Below are positions 53,662-62,539 of a DNA stretch of 64,000 nucleotides, piece after piece (position 1 is the stretch's first letter; the number at the start of each line of letters is the position of its first letter). The position numbers and the translations under genes are program-made. The stretch covers positions 1 to 64,000 of the forward strand of contig NZ_BAGH01000612.1 of assembly GCF_000308715.1 (NCBI RefSeq), written 5' to 3'. This stretch comes from Nocardia tenerifensis NBRC 101015 (GTDB lineage: Bacteria > Actinomycetota > Actinomycetes > Mycobacteriales > Mycobacteriaceae). A model generated the notes under the pieces. That model saw only the letters and a program-made list of their open reading frames with translations, was not told the DNA's origin and did no database searches.

Positions 53662-53913
53662 CTACGCAACGTAGACGCAGATTTCAGCTTCTGAGTTGAG
53701 CAGAATTGTGCGAATATCTTTGTCTACACCTTCTATATGGCTCCAGAGCGTTTGCCCGACAAGAGGTCTAGACCAATCGCGGTCGAGTTCACACGCGAAG
53801 TCGCATTTTCTGCGTTCCGCCTCGACATAGGCGTAGAGGCGGGTCTTGGCCATCTCGCTCAGGGCCTGTGCGACGCATTCGGACAGAAACTTGTGCTCGA
53901 CAGATTCAGTCAC
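53662..53913 (-). CDS. Hypothetical small protein in a lower-GC patch
   Basis: 83 residues if it starts at the GTG at 53913, which has GGGAG seven bases upstream; the frame extends to 54000 without a better site. The product contains ALSEMAKTRLYAYVEAERRK and VDKDIRTILLNSEAEICVYV. Base composition is less GC-rich than the neighbours, suggesting separate acquisition. No family recognised. Confidence 0.45.
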   Translation of the reverse strand: MTESVEHKFLSECVAQALSEMAKTRLYAYVEAERRKCDFACELDRDWSRPLVGQTLWSHIEGVDKDIRTILLNSEAEICVYVA

Positions 53914-53996
53914 CAAAGAACTCCCGTTCCGGGCTAAAATAGTCGATTTGAGAGTAACGCACGGATACTCCCCCGCGCAGCCAACTGGCAGGAGCT

Positions 53997-56285
53997 TCAC
54001 TGGTCGGAGTCAGTCAGGTCGATCTGCCATTGTCCAGACCGATGCCTGCGATAGGTCAGGGTCAGGATCGGCTGTCGCTGGTTCGGCACGATGGTCAAGA
54101 GAGCGGTGTTGCCGAGGATGGCCACCGCGCCGCGCTGGTCCTCGGTAGCGGGGCTGTCCTCGGCGTACGCCGCTCTCGACTGTTCGATCCAGTGCGAGCG
54201 GGATATCGCGGAACGGCTTTCTCGCGTGAGGTATTGGTCGTATACCGCGCCGTATTCACCATTGCGTACGTGGTCGCGGACTCGCGCTCGCGTGTGATCG
54301 AGCATTTCGAGGTCGTTGTCTCGGTTGCGGCCCGCCCAGCGCAGCTGGGTGAGAGCGTGCCACGCCGCACGTTTGATGTTCATCGGTCTGACGGTTCGAG
54401 GCATGCTTCCGGAGACGAGCCATCGGCGGAGATCGGTGTCTTGCGAGCGACGAGATTCCGAAGCTGGTGTGTGTAGCCGGCCCTTCGCCCGGCCGACGAG
54501 TTCAGCGCCGACCTGGGCGACCATCGCGCGGTAGGTGTGATCGTCGCGTCGATCCGCGGCGACCAGGACTGGACGGCCATCGGGTCCGAAGTACACGCCG
54601 AGCACGGCGCGGGTGTGCGCCGCCGCGGCACGTAGCAGCTCGGCCGCGGTACCGGTCGCGGAAGCCAAGAGCACCAGCCGGTCCCAAACTTCGTCCTCGG
54701 GTATCGGGGGAATGACGAGAAGGCACTGGCCTAGTTGTCCGAGCGTGGCCATTGTGCGGAGTTCGTCGTCGGATCCCGGGCTGCGGCCCACTATGACGAC
54801 CGTGAGCACTGGTGCGGGATCAATCGACCTCACCGCCGCCCGCCAGTCGTCGCGGCTGTGAAACTCGCGGGCGATGTCGGCCTCGGGCGGGTGATTATCC
54901 GGGTCGACTCCGGCGTGCACCGGCCCGAATTGCCACAGGGCCCATGTGAGTACCGATTCGAAGCGCTCGAACGGGAGTGTAGCTGCGGCTTCGGCGGGAT
55001 CGGCGATGGCGCAGCGGTGGGTGCGTATTTGCCGCGCTGCGTCGAGGGATGACCGGAATAGCAGTACCGGCGGTCGGTCGTCGGCCTCCATCCGGACGGC
55101 CGCCTGCAGCACCGCCACTGCTTTCGTCCAGCGCAACGGGCGATCGATATACCGAATTGCGCGTTGTAGAAGGAACAGCAAAACCGGTGCGGCGATGAGG
55201 TACAAGGGCCGTCCGAGGACGAGCAACCACAGCGAGACAGCGAGCAGGACGGTGCACACCGCAACGACAACCATCGCACCGGCCGTTCCCGCCATCGCCA
55301 TCAGGAACGCGCCCTTGCTCGGCCGCCGGCGGGCACGGTAACCCCGCAGTGCGATGTCAGCCAGCAGCACCACCGTCACGATCACGGGAGTCGTGACGTA
55401 GAGGAGCACGATCGAACGGAACAGTGCGAGTTGCCCGATGATCGCCAGGGTTCCGAGCACGGCGGTGACCCCGGCAAGTGCCGCGCAGCGTATCCGTGCG
55501 TGTCGGCGCAGTCGGGCGGCTTCTTCGGATATGTCTCGGATCGGTACCGATGGCACTGGCTCGGCAAAGACTCTCCTGTTCGAAATCCGTTCCAGGAGTG
55601 CGGTATCGCGGAGGTTGACGTACCCGAGCAGGAGCAATGCCAGCAGTGGCATGCTGATTGCGTAGGTGACGGCGCTCGTCAACCACGTACCGACCGCCGA
55701 CCTGTTGTCCGAGAGATCTGCGGAATCCGGTAGCTTGCCCAGCTGCGCCGAGATTGCCCGCTGCAGTATGGAATCCGGGTGTTCCGGCTCGCCGGCGGCG
55801 GAGGGCAGGGTGGTGGTCAGGAAGACGATGACCTCGACTCGGCCTCGTACCGCGTTCGCGAAGAGGGTGTGTCTTCCGTTCTCGTCGCGCATGCGCACCC
55901 GGGTACCGGGTGAGTAGCCCGGTGTCGGTTCGCCTGAGCCACGGAGTGTCTCTGCCCAACGGTTGCTGGTGAATTCGATCATCCGGATGTGCAGTTCGGT
56001 GGTGCCCGCGGTGAAGTAGCGATCCCAGCCTTGCCGGGTGTTGTCCTGGACGTAGAGCGACAGAGGGTCGTCCGATGGCAGCGCAGCGGCGGCGTCGAAG
56101 CGGCGTTCCGACGAAGGCTGGAACCGGAACTCGTCGGTCGACACCTCGGTGCTGTCGACGGTCAGTGCGCGTAGATCGAGAAGCGGTTCCGCCGCGGCCG
56201 CGGCCGACGCGGAGAGGCTGAGAAAGCCGGTAACGATGACTGCGATCCTGACGACCAGACGCGCTGCCGGGCTGAACACGGTCAT
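53997..56285 (-). CDS. Multi-TM protein of the CHAT operon
   Basis: 762 residues; ATG overlaps the Clp N-domain gene stop (ATGA). A signal peptide or anchor (10-32) is followed by an extracytoplasmic domain of about 165 residues. Five membrane helices come next (about 200-222, 267-286, 290-312, 328-352, 358-374), then a 380-residue cytoplasmic domain. That part contains VLTVVIVGRSPG and LGQCLLVIPPIPEDEVWD and looks alpha/beta, but no catalytic motif is evident. It is the last gene of the operon and could be the membrane target, substrate or executor of the CHAT proteases. No family recognised. Confidence 0.65.
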   Translation of the reverse strand: MTVFSPAARLVVRIAVIVTGFLSLSASAAAAAEPLLDLRALTVDSTEVSTDEFRFQPSSERRFDAAAALPSDDPLSLYVQDNTRQGWDRYFTAGTTELHIRMIEFTSNRWAETLRGSGEPTPGYSPGTRVRMRDENGRHTLFANAVRGRVEVIVFLTTTLPSAAGEPEHPDSILQRAISAQLGKLPDSADLSDNRSAVGTWLTSAVTYAISMPLLALLLLGYVNLRDTALLERISNRRVFAEPVPSVPIRDISEEAARLRRHARIRCAALAGVTAVLGTLAIIGQLALFRSIVLLYVTTPVIVTVVLLADIALRGYRARRRPSKGAFLMAMAGTAGAMVVVAVCTVLLAVSLWLLVLGRPLYLIAAPVLLFLLQRAIRYIDRPLRWTKAVAVLQAAVRMEADDRPPVLLFRSSLDAARQIRTHRCAIADPAEAAATLPFERFESVLTWALWQFGPVHAGVDPDNHPPEADIAREFHSRDDWRAAVRSIDPAPVLTVVIVGRSPGSDDELRTMATLGQLGQCLLVIPPIPEDEVWDRLVLLASATGTAAELLRAAAAHTRAVLGVYFGPDGRPVLVAADRRDDHTYRAMVAQVGAELVGRAKGRLHTPASESRRSQDTDLRRWLVSGSMPRTVRPMNIKRAAWHALTQLRWAGRNRDNDLEMLDHTRARVRDHVRNGEYGAVYDQYLTRESRSAISRSHWIEQSRAAYAEDSPATEDQRGAVAILGNTALLTIVPNQRQPILTLTYRRHRSGQWQIDLTDSDQ

Positions 56286-57784
56286 TGGTGGATTCCCGCC
56301 AAGGTCAAGGCGGCGGCGGTGAGTTTCTGTTTCGCGCCGTCGGGATCGACCTCGGCAAGCTGACCCCAGAGCCGCACTGCCTCTTCGGCTGCCACCCTGA
56401 CGATGTCGGCGTCGAGTCCGTTGCGAGCGTGGACAATGGCTAGTCCGTGCACGGCATTCGCGAGTTCCGGCAGCCACCTCCCCGGGGTCGCCGACTCCAG
56501 CAGGCGGAACTCCGCCACCGACTCGGACACCAGGGCCGCTGCCTGCTCGGCCGCGCGCCCTGGAGGCATACAGCGGCCGAATGTTCCCGCGCACCGGGCG
56601 TGCAGTCCCCGCAACTCAGGAGTCGAGCCCGCACCGAACTCACGAGTGATGTGGTACGCCGTCCGGGCGGTGGTGAGCGCCTCCACGCCGCGGCCGGTGA
56701 TGTTGGCGCACTCGGCCAAGGTGCACAGGGCGCGGGCACGGAGTGTGGGCCCGGTGCTGTCCTGGAGTGCGCGGACAGCCGCCGAGGCGGTGTCGTAGGC
56801 AGTCGCCGTCGCACCCGAGTCGCGCAGATAAATGGCAGTGTCACAAAACATTTCGGTCAGTGGCGGTGTGCTGCCGTCCGCGTGGCGGCGATAGTGTCGG
56901 ACGAGCTGGCCCGCGATCTCGACGGCGTCGTCGTGGCGTCCGCAGCGGTGGTTTCGGGCGGCCAAGACGCGTCTGGATTCGATCCAGACGCTGGTGAATC
57001 GATCGGAGTCCGCCTTCGCGAGACGTTCGTGGATCGCGGTGGCTTCAGCCGCCATTTCGAGAGCGTCGATGGCTCGTCCTGTTCGAGACATCAGGTCACT
57101 CGCGGTGCACAGGGCGCGGGCTAGTGCTGGAAGGCCTCGGCTCGGATCGGCTGAGGCCCGTTGCCGCAATGTTGGGATGGCCTCCTGGACGATCCGTGCC
57201 CACGGCTGTCTCGGGTCGCGTACCCGGGGCACGTCGGCCCGCCGGGTGCGGCGATCCCGCATCGCTACGAGGAACGTCTCCGGCGACTGTCCGGGTGCCA
57301 CGGGCGCCGCGATCGCACCTCTCGTCCGAACGATGTCGATTGCCGCCCGGCGATTCAACTGAGTGCGAGCGCTTTCCGGCACGACTCCGCGCTGCAGCAG
57401 CGCATCCGCCGCAACGGACCGGCCGTCCCGCAGCAGCCCGAGCAACAGGTGCTCGGCCCCGAGCGCGGGGGCTCCGGCGTCCTGGAAATCCCCGTGCGCG
57501 AGCCGGAGGATCCGCTTCAACCGGCCCGCCATCGGGATCTGGGCGCCGTCGTCTTGGGCAGGGATTGAGCCAGGCCCGCGCGAACCGAGGAGCGCGCCGC
57601 GCAACTCGGTCGGATCTACTCCGCTCGCGGCGAGAAAGGTGGTGACGCCGAACGCCTCAGCGCGAGGGTCGAGCAGGGCCAGCATGAGGTGCTCGCCTTC
57701 GATGGCGTCATGGCCGAGTTCGCCGGCGTACTGCTGGGCGAGGACGATGGCGCGCCGTGCCCAGGGGTCGAAATCATCGAACAA
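56282..57784 (-). CDS. Clp N-domain protein with TPR-like C-terminus, no AAA+ module
   Basis: 500 residues from a TTG preceded by AAAGGCAGG and overlapping the CHAT-gene stop by 11 bases. Residues 1-145 form a double Clp_N repeat: ARRAIVLAQQYAGELGHDAI with EGEHLMLALLD, then LKRILRLAHGDFQDAGAPAL with GAEHLLLGLLRDG. ClpA/ClpC use this domain to bind substrates and adaptors. Instead of ATPase domains the rest is helical and TPR-like. It may recognise substrates for, or regulate, the neighbouring CHAT proteases. Confidence 0.8.
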   Translation of the reverse strand: MFDDFDPWARRAIVLAQQYAGELGHDAIEGEHLMLALLDPRAEAFGVTTFLAASGVDPTELRGALLGSRGPGSIPAQDDGAQIPMAGRLKRILRLAHGDFQDAGAPALGAEHLLLGLLRDGRSVAADALLQRGVVPESARTQLNRRAAIDIVRTRGAIAAPVAPGQSPETFLVAMRDRRTRRADVPRVRDPRQPWARIVQEAIPTLRQRASADPSRGLPALARALCTASDLMSRTGRAIDALEMAAEATAIHERLAKADSDRFTSVWIESRRVLAARNHRCGRHDDAVEIAGQLVRHYRRHADGSTPPLTEMFCDTAIYLRDSGATATAYDTASAAVRALQDSTGPTLRARALCTLAECANITGRGVEALTTARTAYHITREFGAGSTPELRGLHARCAGTFGRCMPPGRAAEQAAALVSESVAEFRLLESATPGRWLPELANAVHGLAIVHARNGLDADIVRVAAEEAVRLWGQLAEVDPDGAKQKLTAAALTLAGIHQ

Positions 57785-60782
57785 GGTCGGCCTGCCTTTC
57801 CGCTGCGCACGGAACACCCTCGCGGGTGAGCGTTCCGACGCCGAATCCGTAATAGCAGTAGCTCTGCCAAATGAGCGGGCGCACCGGTTGCCCGCACCGC
57901 GTGGCGTGCAATGCCGCGCGCTGCCGGTCGCCGACGACGGTCCACGGACTACCACTCGCGGCCATCGCCTCGACCAGTTCGTGGTCGAAGTCGGTGGTCT
58001 CAGCGGAGTCGGGGACGCAGTACCGGGTGGCGACGATGTGCCGCGCGCCCGCCATCGAGCAACCGATCGGGAACCCGATCCACTCGGGGTTGGTGCGCAA
58101 TCCGAGGCGCCCGTCCGGACTGGCGCCCGAGCGCAGTGTCCCGATGTCCGCGCCGAGACTCTCGCATGCCGAGACGACCAGCCGATCGGGCATGGGGTAC
58201 CGGAATCCGATTTCTCGCGAACTCAACAGATCACCCGCGGCGAGCGGACCATCAGCGAGTTGAATGCCTGCCGTCGCAGGCCTGCCCGTGGCGCCCGGGT
58301 CGCCGTGGCAGACAAAATAGGCGACTCCCGGTGCACCGCAGCCGATTTCACGCAGAGCCCGGCCGAGTGCCGCGCTGCCCACGTCGTCCGCCAAGACTTG
58401 CTCGGCGGCGTGGGGCGGTCGGGCGTGCTTGATCCGGCCGGTCGGTCGCGGATCCGGTGCGACGACCGCGAGCAGGACCGGTACCTGCGCGACGCGGGGT
58501 GCGGAATCTGTGGTCAGGCAGGCTGATTGCGCCACCACCGGCCACGGCGGCGGGGTGATCAAGTCGGCTCGTTCGATCACCCGGAGAGGGTCCATGGAGC
58601 GCGGATCGGTGGTTTGATCTTGGACCGGAAGCGCGGCGAAGGGGACCGCTGTCAGCAGTCCGGTGAAGCCGATCACGAGCGTGAGGTGCCCGGAGGCTTC
58701 GAGCAGTCCCAGCCGGAGTGGGGGTGGCAGCAACAGCCGTGAGACCGGTTCCAGCACCTCGATTCGGCCGATCGCGTCATAGTCCCGGGGCGTGGCGAGG
58801 GTCCGGATATCGGGAACCGCGTCGAGCAACTGCTTCAGTGCATGTTCGGTGGCGCCATGCAGTGGAGTGCGCTGGAAACTCCAGGTTCCGGATGGATCAC
58901 GTAGCGATGTCCACAGCTCACCTGCGACGATAGCGCCCGCTAAATACCACGTTGGAGCTGGGGAGAACGTCTCCAGACAGGTCTCGATATCGATGGCAGC
59001 GAACTCCGCAGGGCCGATCCAGGAGGAACCGTCGATCCGCAGCCGGGCAGGTGGCTCGATGAGGTCGGCGCCGAGTGCGGCCGCGCCGATACCGGACCCG
59101 TCGGCCGGGTCGGTTTCGCCACCTGCGCCGGACGAACCGAGCGCGATGGTAAGCAGGGACGAGCGGTTGTCCGAGTCGTCCTCGCGGCGGTGTTCCGGAA
59201 CCGGCTGCGAGCGGATCAGTTCGAGTACCTCCGCCACCGCCACCACGTCACCGGCGCGGGCGGCGGTGTCGAGCGCCAACGCGTAAACCAATTCGATACT
59301 CCCGGCCCAGTCGTTTCGCCAGCGGCTGGCGGGGAGCCGAAAGCGCAGCCGCTCCGATTCCCGTATCGCCGTGAGAACCCGGGCGAGCACCTCGTCCAGC
59401 GGTGTGCCCATACGGTGTCCCGCTCTTGCCCATTCGTAGTACGCGGAGACCGTCAGAGCGGTGTTCGGGTGATCGGCCAGCCGGATCAGCGCCTGCTGGA
59501 CTTGATATTCGGCCTCCGCAGGGTCGCCGTCCGGCCGCTCCAGTTCTGCGTGGGCGCGGAACAGGTGACCGGAGACATGGTCATCGGATGTCCAGCTGAG
59601 CGACAGGCGGCCGTTGTCGGCATCCAGCGGGTAGAGCAGGCTGCGCCGGAATCCGTCGAGATTGCCGTGCTCCAGCATCATTCCCAGCAGAATGAGTTCG
59701 GTCCAGTTCAGTTCGGCGGTATCGGCTCGCCGGATCGCGCGTGCCCGAATGGCCATCAGTTCGTCCATCGCGGCGTCGAAATCACCGCGCGCGGTCCGCA
59801 CGGCGACGATCTGGTGCCGGGCGTGGGTGGCTACCGCATCGGCCGCGCGGCCGCGTGCATGGCGCAGCGCCGCAGTGAAGGCCTGCAGTGCCTCCTCCTG
59901 TCGGTGGGTGGCCAAATAGATCTCGCCGCGCGCCAAGTGGACCACGGCGGTGGTGCGCGAGGTATTGCCGGTCAGCGTTTCGGCCTGCCGCAATGCCAGC
60001 AGCGCGCGTTCTGGACGACCCACCCGAACATTGGCGACCGCTTCCGCGGCGAACATCGCGGCTTGCACCGAATTATGTTGCGGGCCCGCGAATTCGATGA
60101 ACTCCAGCGACTTGGCGGGATCGCGGGAAAATGCCGATTCGACAGCGATCGAGACATCGGACCACTGGCGCGGGCGGACCAGCCGACGCCACCGCGGCAT
60201 TACGCTGCCCGCGTGAGGCGCGGGAGTCACCAGCCCGGTCGGCAGTGCCGATTTGTGCAGAAACATCCAGTAGTGCTGCAAATACAGCATCGGCACCAGC
60301 AGCCACCAGGTTTTCCAGTCGATCACCATCGCGACGGCGACGATGAGCGCCGGCAGCAATTTGGCTGCGAGCATCGCCCGGAGGAAAGCGCGTTCGGCCG
60401 ACAGGAAGAGCCCGGCGACCGCGACCAGCCCGATCTGCACCATGGGAATGTCGAGCAGGTAACCCACGCCGAAAAGAAGCGCTGTCGTGAACACGCGGGC
60501 GGCGACATCACGCATGGAGTCGCGCAGCAGAACCCGATGCACATCGACGAGATGATCGCCGAGTCGCTGCGCGGTGCCTCCGGTTCCCGTCCTTGTCCGA
60601 TGGTCGGCGAAGAGCCGCCGCGTGGACCACCAGGATGGCAGTACTCGGGGCAGGTGCCATGGCTGGGTGGTGAGTGTGTACCAGAGTTCGTAGGTCGAGA
60701 AGTGGTCTTCGAACGGCACGATGTTGCGATGGGCGAGCGTATCCGCCAGTTCCTGCGACACGCCCCGCTGCTCACCCGTCAT
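57774..60782 (-). CDS. Membrane-anchored TPR-CHAT protease
   Basis: 1002 residues. An N-terminal cytoplasmic stretch is followed by three to four membrane helices (about 94-110, 114-128, 138-172). A TPR region at about 200-480 comes next, and the CHAT domain occupies the last 400 residues. The catalytic pair is visible as His826 in YFVCHGDPGATG and Cys873 in VVSACESLGADIG. CHAT proteins cut specific partners after activation; with a membrane anchor, the cleavage should occur at the inner face of the membrane. It overlaps both neighbours by 11 bases. Confidence 0.85.
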   Translation of the reverse strand: MTGEQRGVSQELADTLAHRNIVPFEDHFSTYELWYTLTTQPWHLPRVLPSWWSTRRLFADHRTRTGTGGTAQRLGDHLVDVHRVLLRDSMRDVAARVFTTALLFGVGYLLDIPMVQIGLVAVAGLFLSAERAFLRAMLAAKLLPALIVAVAMVIDWKTWWLLVPMLYLQHYWMFLHKSALPTGLVTPAPHAGSVMPRWRRLVRPRQWSDVSIAVESAFSRDPAKSLEFIEFAGPQHNSVQAAMFAAEAVANVRVGRPERALLALRQAETLTGNTSRTTAVVHLARGEIYLATHRQEEALQAFTAALRHARGRAADAVATHARHQIVAVRTARGDFDAAMDELMAIRARAIRRADTAELNWTELILLGMMLEHGNLDGFRRSLLYPLDADNGRLSLSWTSDDHVSGHLFRAHAELERPDGDPAEAEYQVQQALIRLADHPNTALTVSAYYEWARAGHRMGTPLDEVLARVLTAIRESERLRFRLPASRWRNDWAGSIELVYALALDTAARAGDVVAVAEVLELIRSQPVPEHRREDDSDNRSSLLTIALGSSGAGGETDPADGSGIGAAALGADLIEPPARLRIDGSSWIGPAEFAAIDIETCLETFSPAPTWYLAGAIVAGELWTSLRDPSGTWSFQRTPLHGATEHALKQLLDAVPDIRTLATPRDYDAIGRIEVLEPVSRLLLPPPLRLGLLEASGHLTLVIGFTGLLTAVPFAALPVQDQTTDPRSMDPLRVIERADLITPPPWPVVAQSACLTTDSAPRVAQVPVLLAVVAPDPRPTGRIKHARPPHAAEQVLADDVGSAALGRALREIGCGAPGVAYFVCHGDPGATGRPATAGIQLADGPLAAGDLLSSREIGFRYPMPDRLVVSACESLGADIGTLRSGASPDGRLGLRTNPEWIGFPIGCSMAGARHIVATRYCVPDSAETTDFDHELVEAMAASGSPWTVVGDRQRAALHATRCGQPVRPLIWQSYCYYGFGVGTLTREGVPCAAERQADLVR

Positions 60783-62207
60783 TTCTATTCCTGTTCTCGG
60801 ACCGGAAGGATTCGAACAGCACCGGCCGAATCCACCGTCCGAACAGGGTTCGGGTCATGTCCGAGGAAAGGTCCTTGGTTCGAACATCCGGATAGCCTGA
60901 ATCGGCCCGGCGCAGCCGGACCTCGAACACAAGCGCACAAAGCTGCAACAGCGCGTTCACCGCCACGACGGCTTTGAGCGGTGCCGGGGCCTGGAAGCAG
61001 ACGCCAAGCATCAAGAACGTCCAGGGTTTCCAACCCAGGAGACTGGGCCTGGTGGCCATGGCGACCGGAATAAACAGCGTCAACCACGATGCGCCGTGCA
61101 AGATCTCGTATCCCGCGAATAGCCATCCCACCACGTAGCAGCAGAGCTGGAGGTAAAGCAGTTGCATCTCGCGCGCGCCGAGCGCGTAGGACAAGCGGGT
61201 GACATCGGAGGTGAAGGCCAGGGCCCTCGCCATGCCGCCCTTGTGCCGGGTGATCGGGCGCACAGCCTCCGGAATTACAGGCACCTCGATGCCGACGGTC
61301 GGTCGCGGGCCCGGGTCGGTGAGCCGGTGGACTCGGTCGAACTCGGCGATGGCGCCGCGGCGGACGTTGTAGTACGCGCTGGCGAGAGCGGTTCTGCTGC
61401 CTGCCGCGGCACGGAAGACGTCGGAAAACCGGTCCTGCGGTGAGATCGTCATGGCGGCGGCTCGAAACAGGTCCGCGGTATCGACCGGTCGTCCGGTGCG
61501 CTCGAACTGTTTGCGCGCGACGACGAGGTAGTCGCGCAACTCCGGACTCCACGAAGTGCTGTTACCCGCCTCGGCCGGCTCGGTCATCTCGTCGAGGAGT
61601 TCGCGCAGCGGTTCGATCTCGACCCACAGATCGGCCAGCATGGCGTGCGCGGCCGACCCCGCCAGTCCAGGGCTGAGCAGAGCCGCCAGTAGATGCATTG
61701 CGCCTGCTTCGTGTCCGCCGAGGCGGGCGATCCGGTATGCGGCGGGAGTGCCTCGGTCACGGCGCAGGTGCTCGCCGCGCCGGGGAGCGCCGCCTCCGCG
61801 GCGACCAGGCATTCGCCCGAAAGCGGATCGAAGCCGTGGTCGGTCAGGACTCGCGCGACCCGATGGTCGGCGAAGTAGGCCGCCCAGAGATAGTCCGCGG
61901 TGATTCGACTGGTGTATCCGAAACGGATACTGAGCCAAGCCATTCTGAGCTCCGGATCGACCGGGAGAAGTTGAGGACTCGCCGTAACCAGCTCCGCGCG
62001 TAGCGATTCCGGCGGGACGTCGATGGCGCCGAGCAACGCCGCGGCGGTCTCATCCCAGGCTGTCGCGGTGGTCGCGGCGAACGCGACGTGCAGCCAGTCG
62101 ACAGGCTGGGCGAGTTCGCCCGCGATTGTCGTCGCCTCGAGTGCGACCCGCGATTCCACGGAGGCCGGACCGAGCCGCGTGTCGGCCAACCGGGGGAGCG
62201 TGATCAT
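60772..62207 (-). CDS. Clp N-domain membrane protein, apparent frameshift
   Basis: The gene should start at the ATG 62207, which overlaps the upstream small membrane gene (ATGA). The frame from there encodes MITLPRLADTRLGPAS and a Clp_N-like repeat (RVALEATTIAGELAQPVDWL), but turns non-coding after ALPP near 61,735. Another frame continues with AYRIARLGGHEAGAMHLLAA, the second Clp_N repeat. It then has a helical region and about four membrane segments (LLYLQLCCYVVGWLFAGYEI and later), ending at 60772. A one-base shift joins them into about 478 residues. Either a sequencing error or a true frameshift. Confidence 0.65.
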
Positions 62208-62539
62208 TCGCGTGGCCCCCCGCCGCTCCGCACCGGCGGCGATGTGGAGGCGGCGACTATGTGGTTGCCGCTCATCACGTTCGCTGTCTCTGTCTTCCCG
62301 TTCATCGCCAGGAAGACCAGGAAGAATGCAGTCATTCCGAGCGCAAGACCGATCGAGTACCACGCGAACGCGCGGCCGGCCGAGTCATAAAGGGTGGTAG
62401 CGGTGCCGCCGCCGATAGCTCCGATGACGGCGGTCAGATCTGTGATCGCAGCCTTATCGGCCGTCCTGACGAGGGTGCGGTAGGTGATGCAGCCGACCAC
62501 CGTACCGAACACCAATGCCCCGAATGCGATGAGTGTCAA
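62204..62539 (-). CDS. Small membrane protein of the CHAT operon
   Basis: 111 residues from a TTG that overlaps the CHAT-gene stop (TTGA). It has an N-terminal helix (LTLIAFGALVFGTVVGCITY) and a central hydrophobic, Gly-rich stretch (ITDLTAVIGAIGGGTATTLY). A third helix follows (AWYSIGLALGMTAFFLVFLA), then a polar tail. Coupled by overlaps on both sides, so it is an integral part of the operon. No family recognised. Confidence 0.65.
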   Translation of the reverse strand: MTLIAFGALVFGTVVGCITYRTLVRTADKAAITDLTAVIGAIGGGTATTLYDSAGRAFAWYSIGLALGMTAFFLVFLAMNGKTETANVMSGNHIVAASTSPPVRSGGGPRE

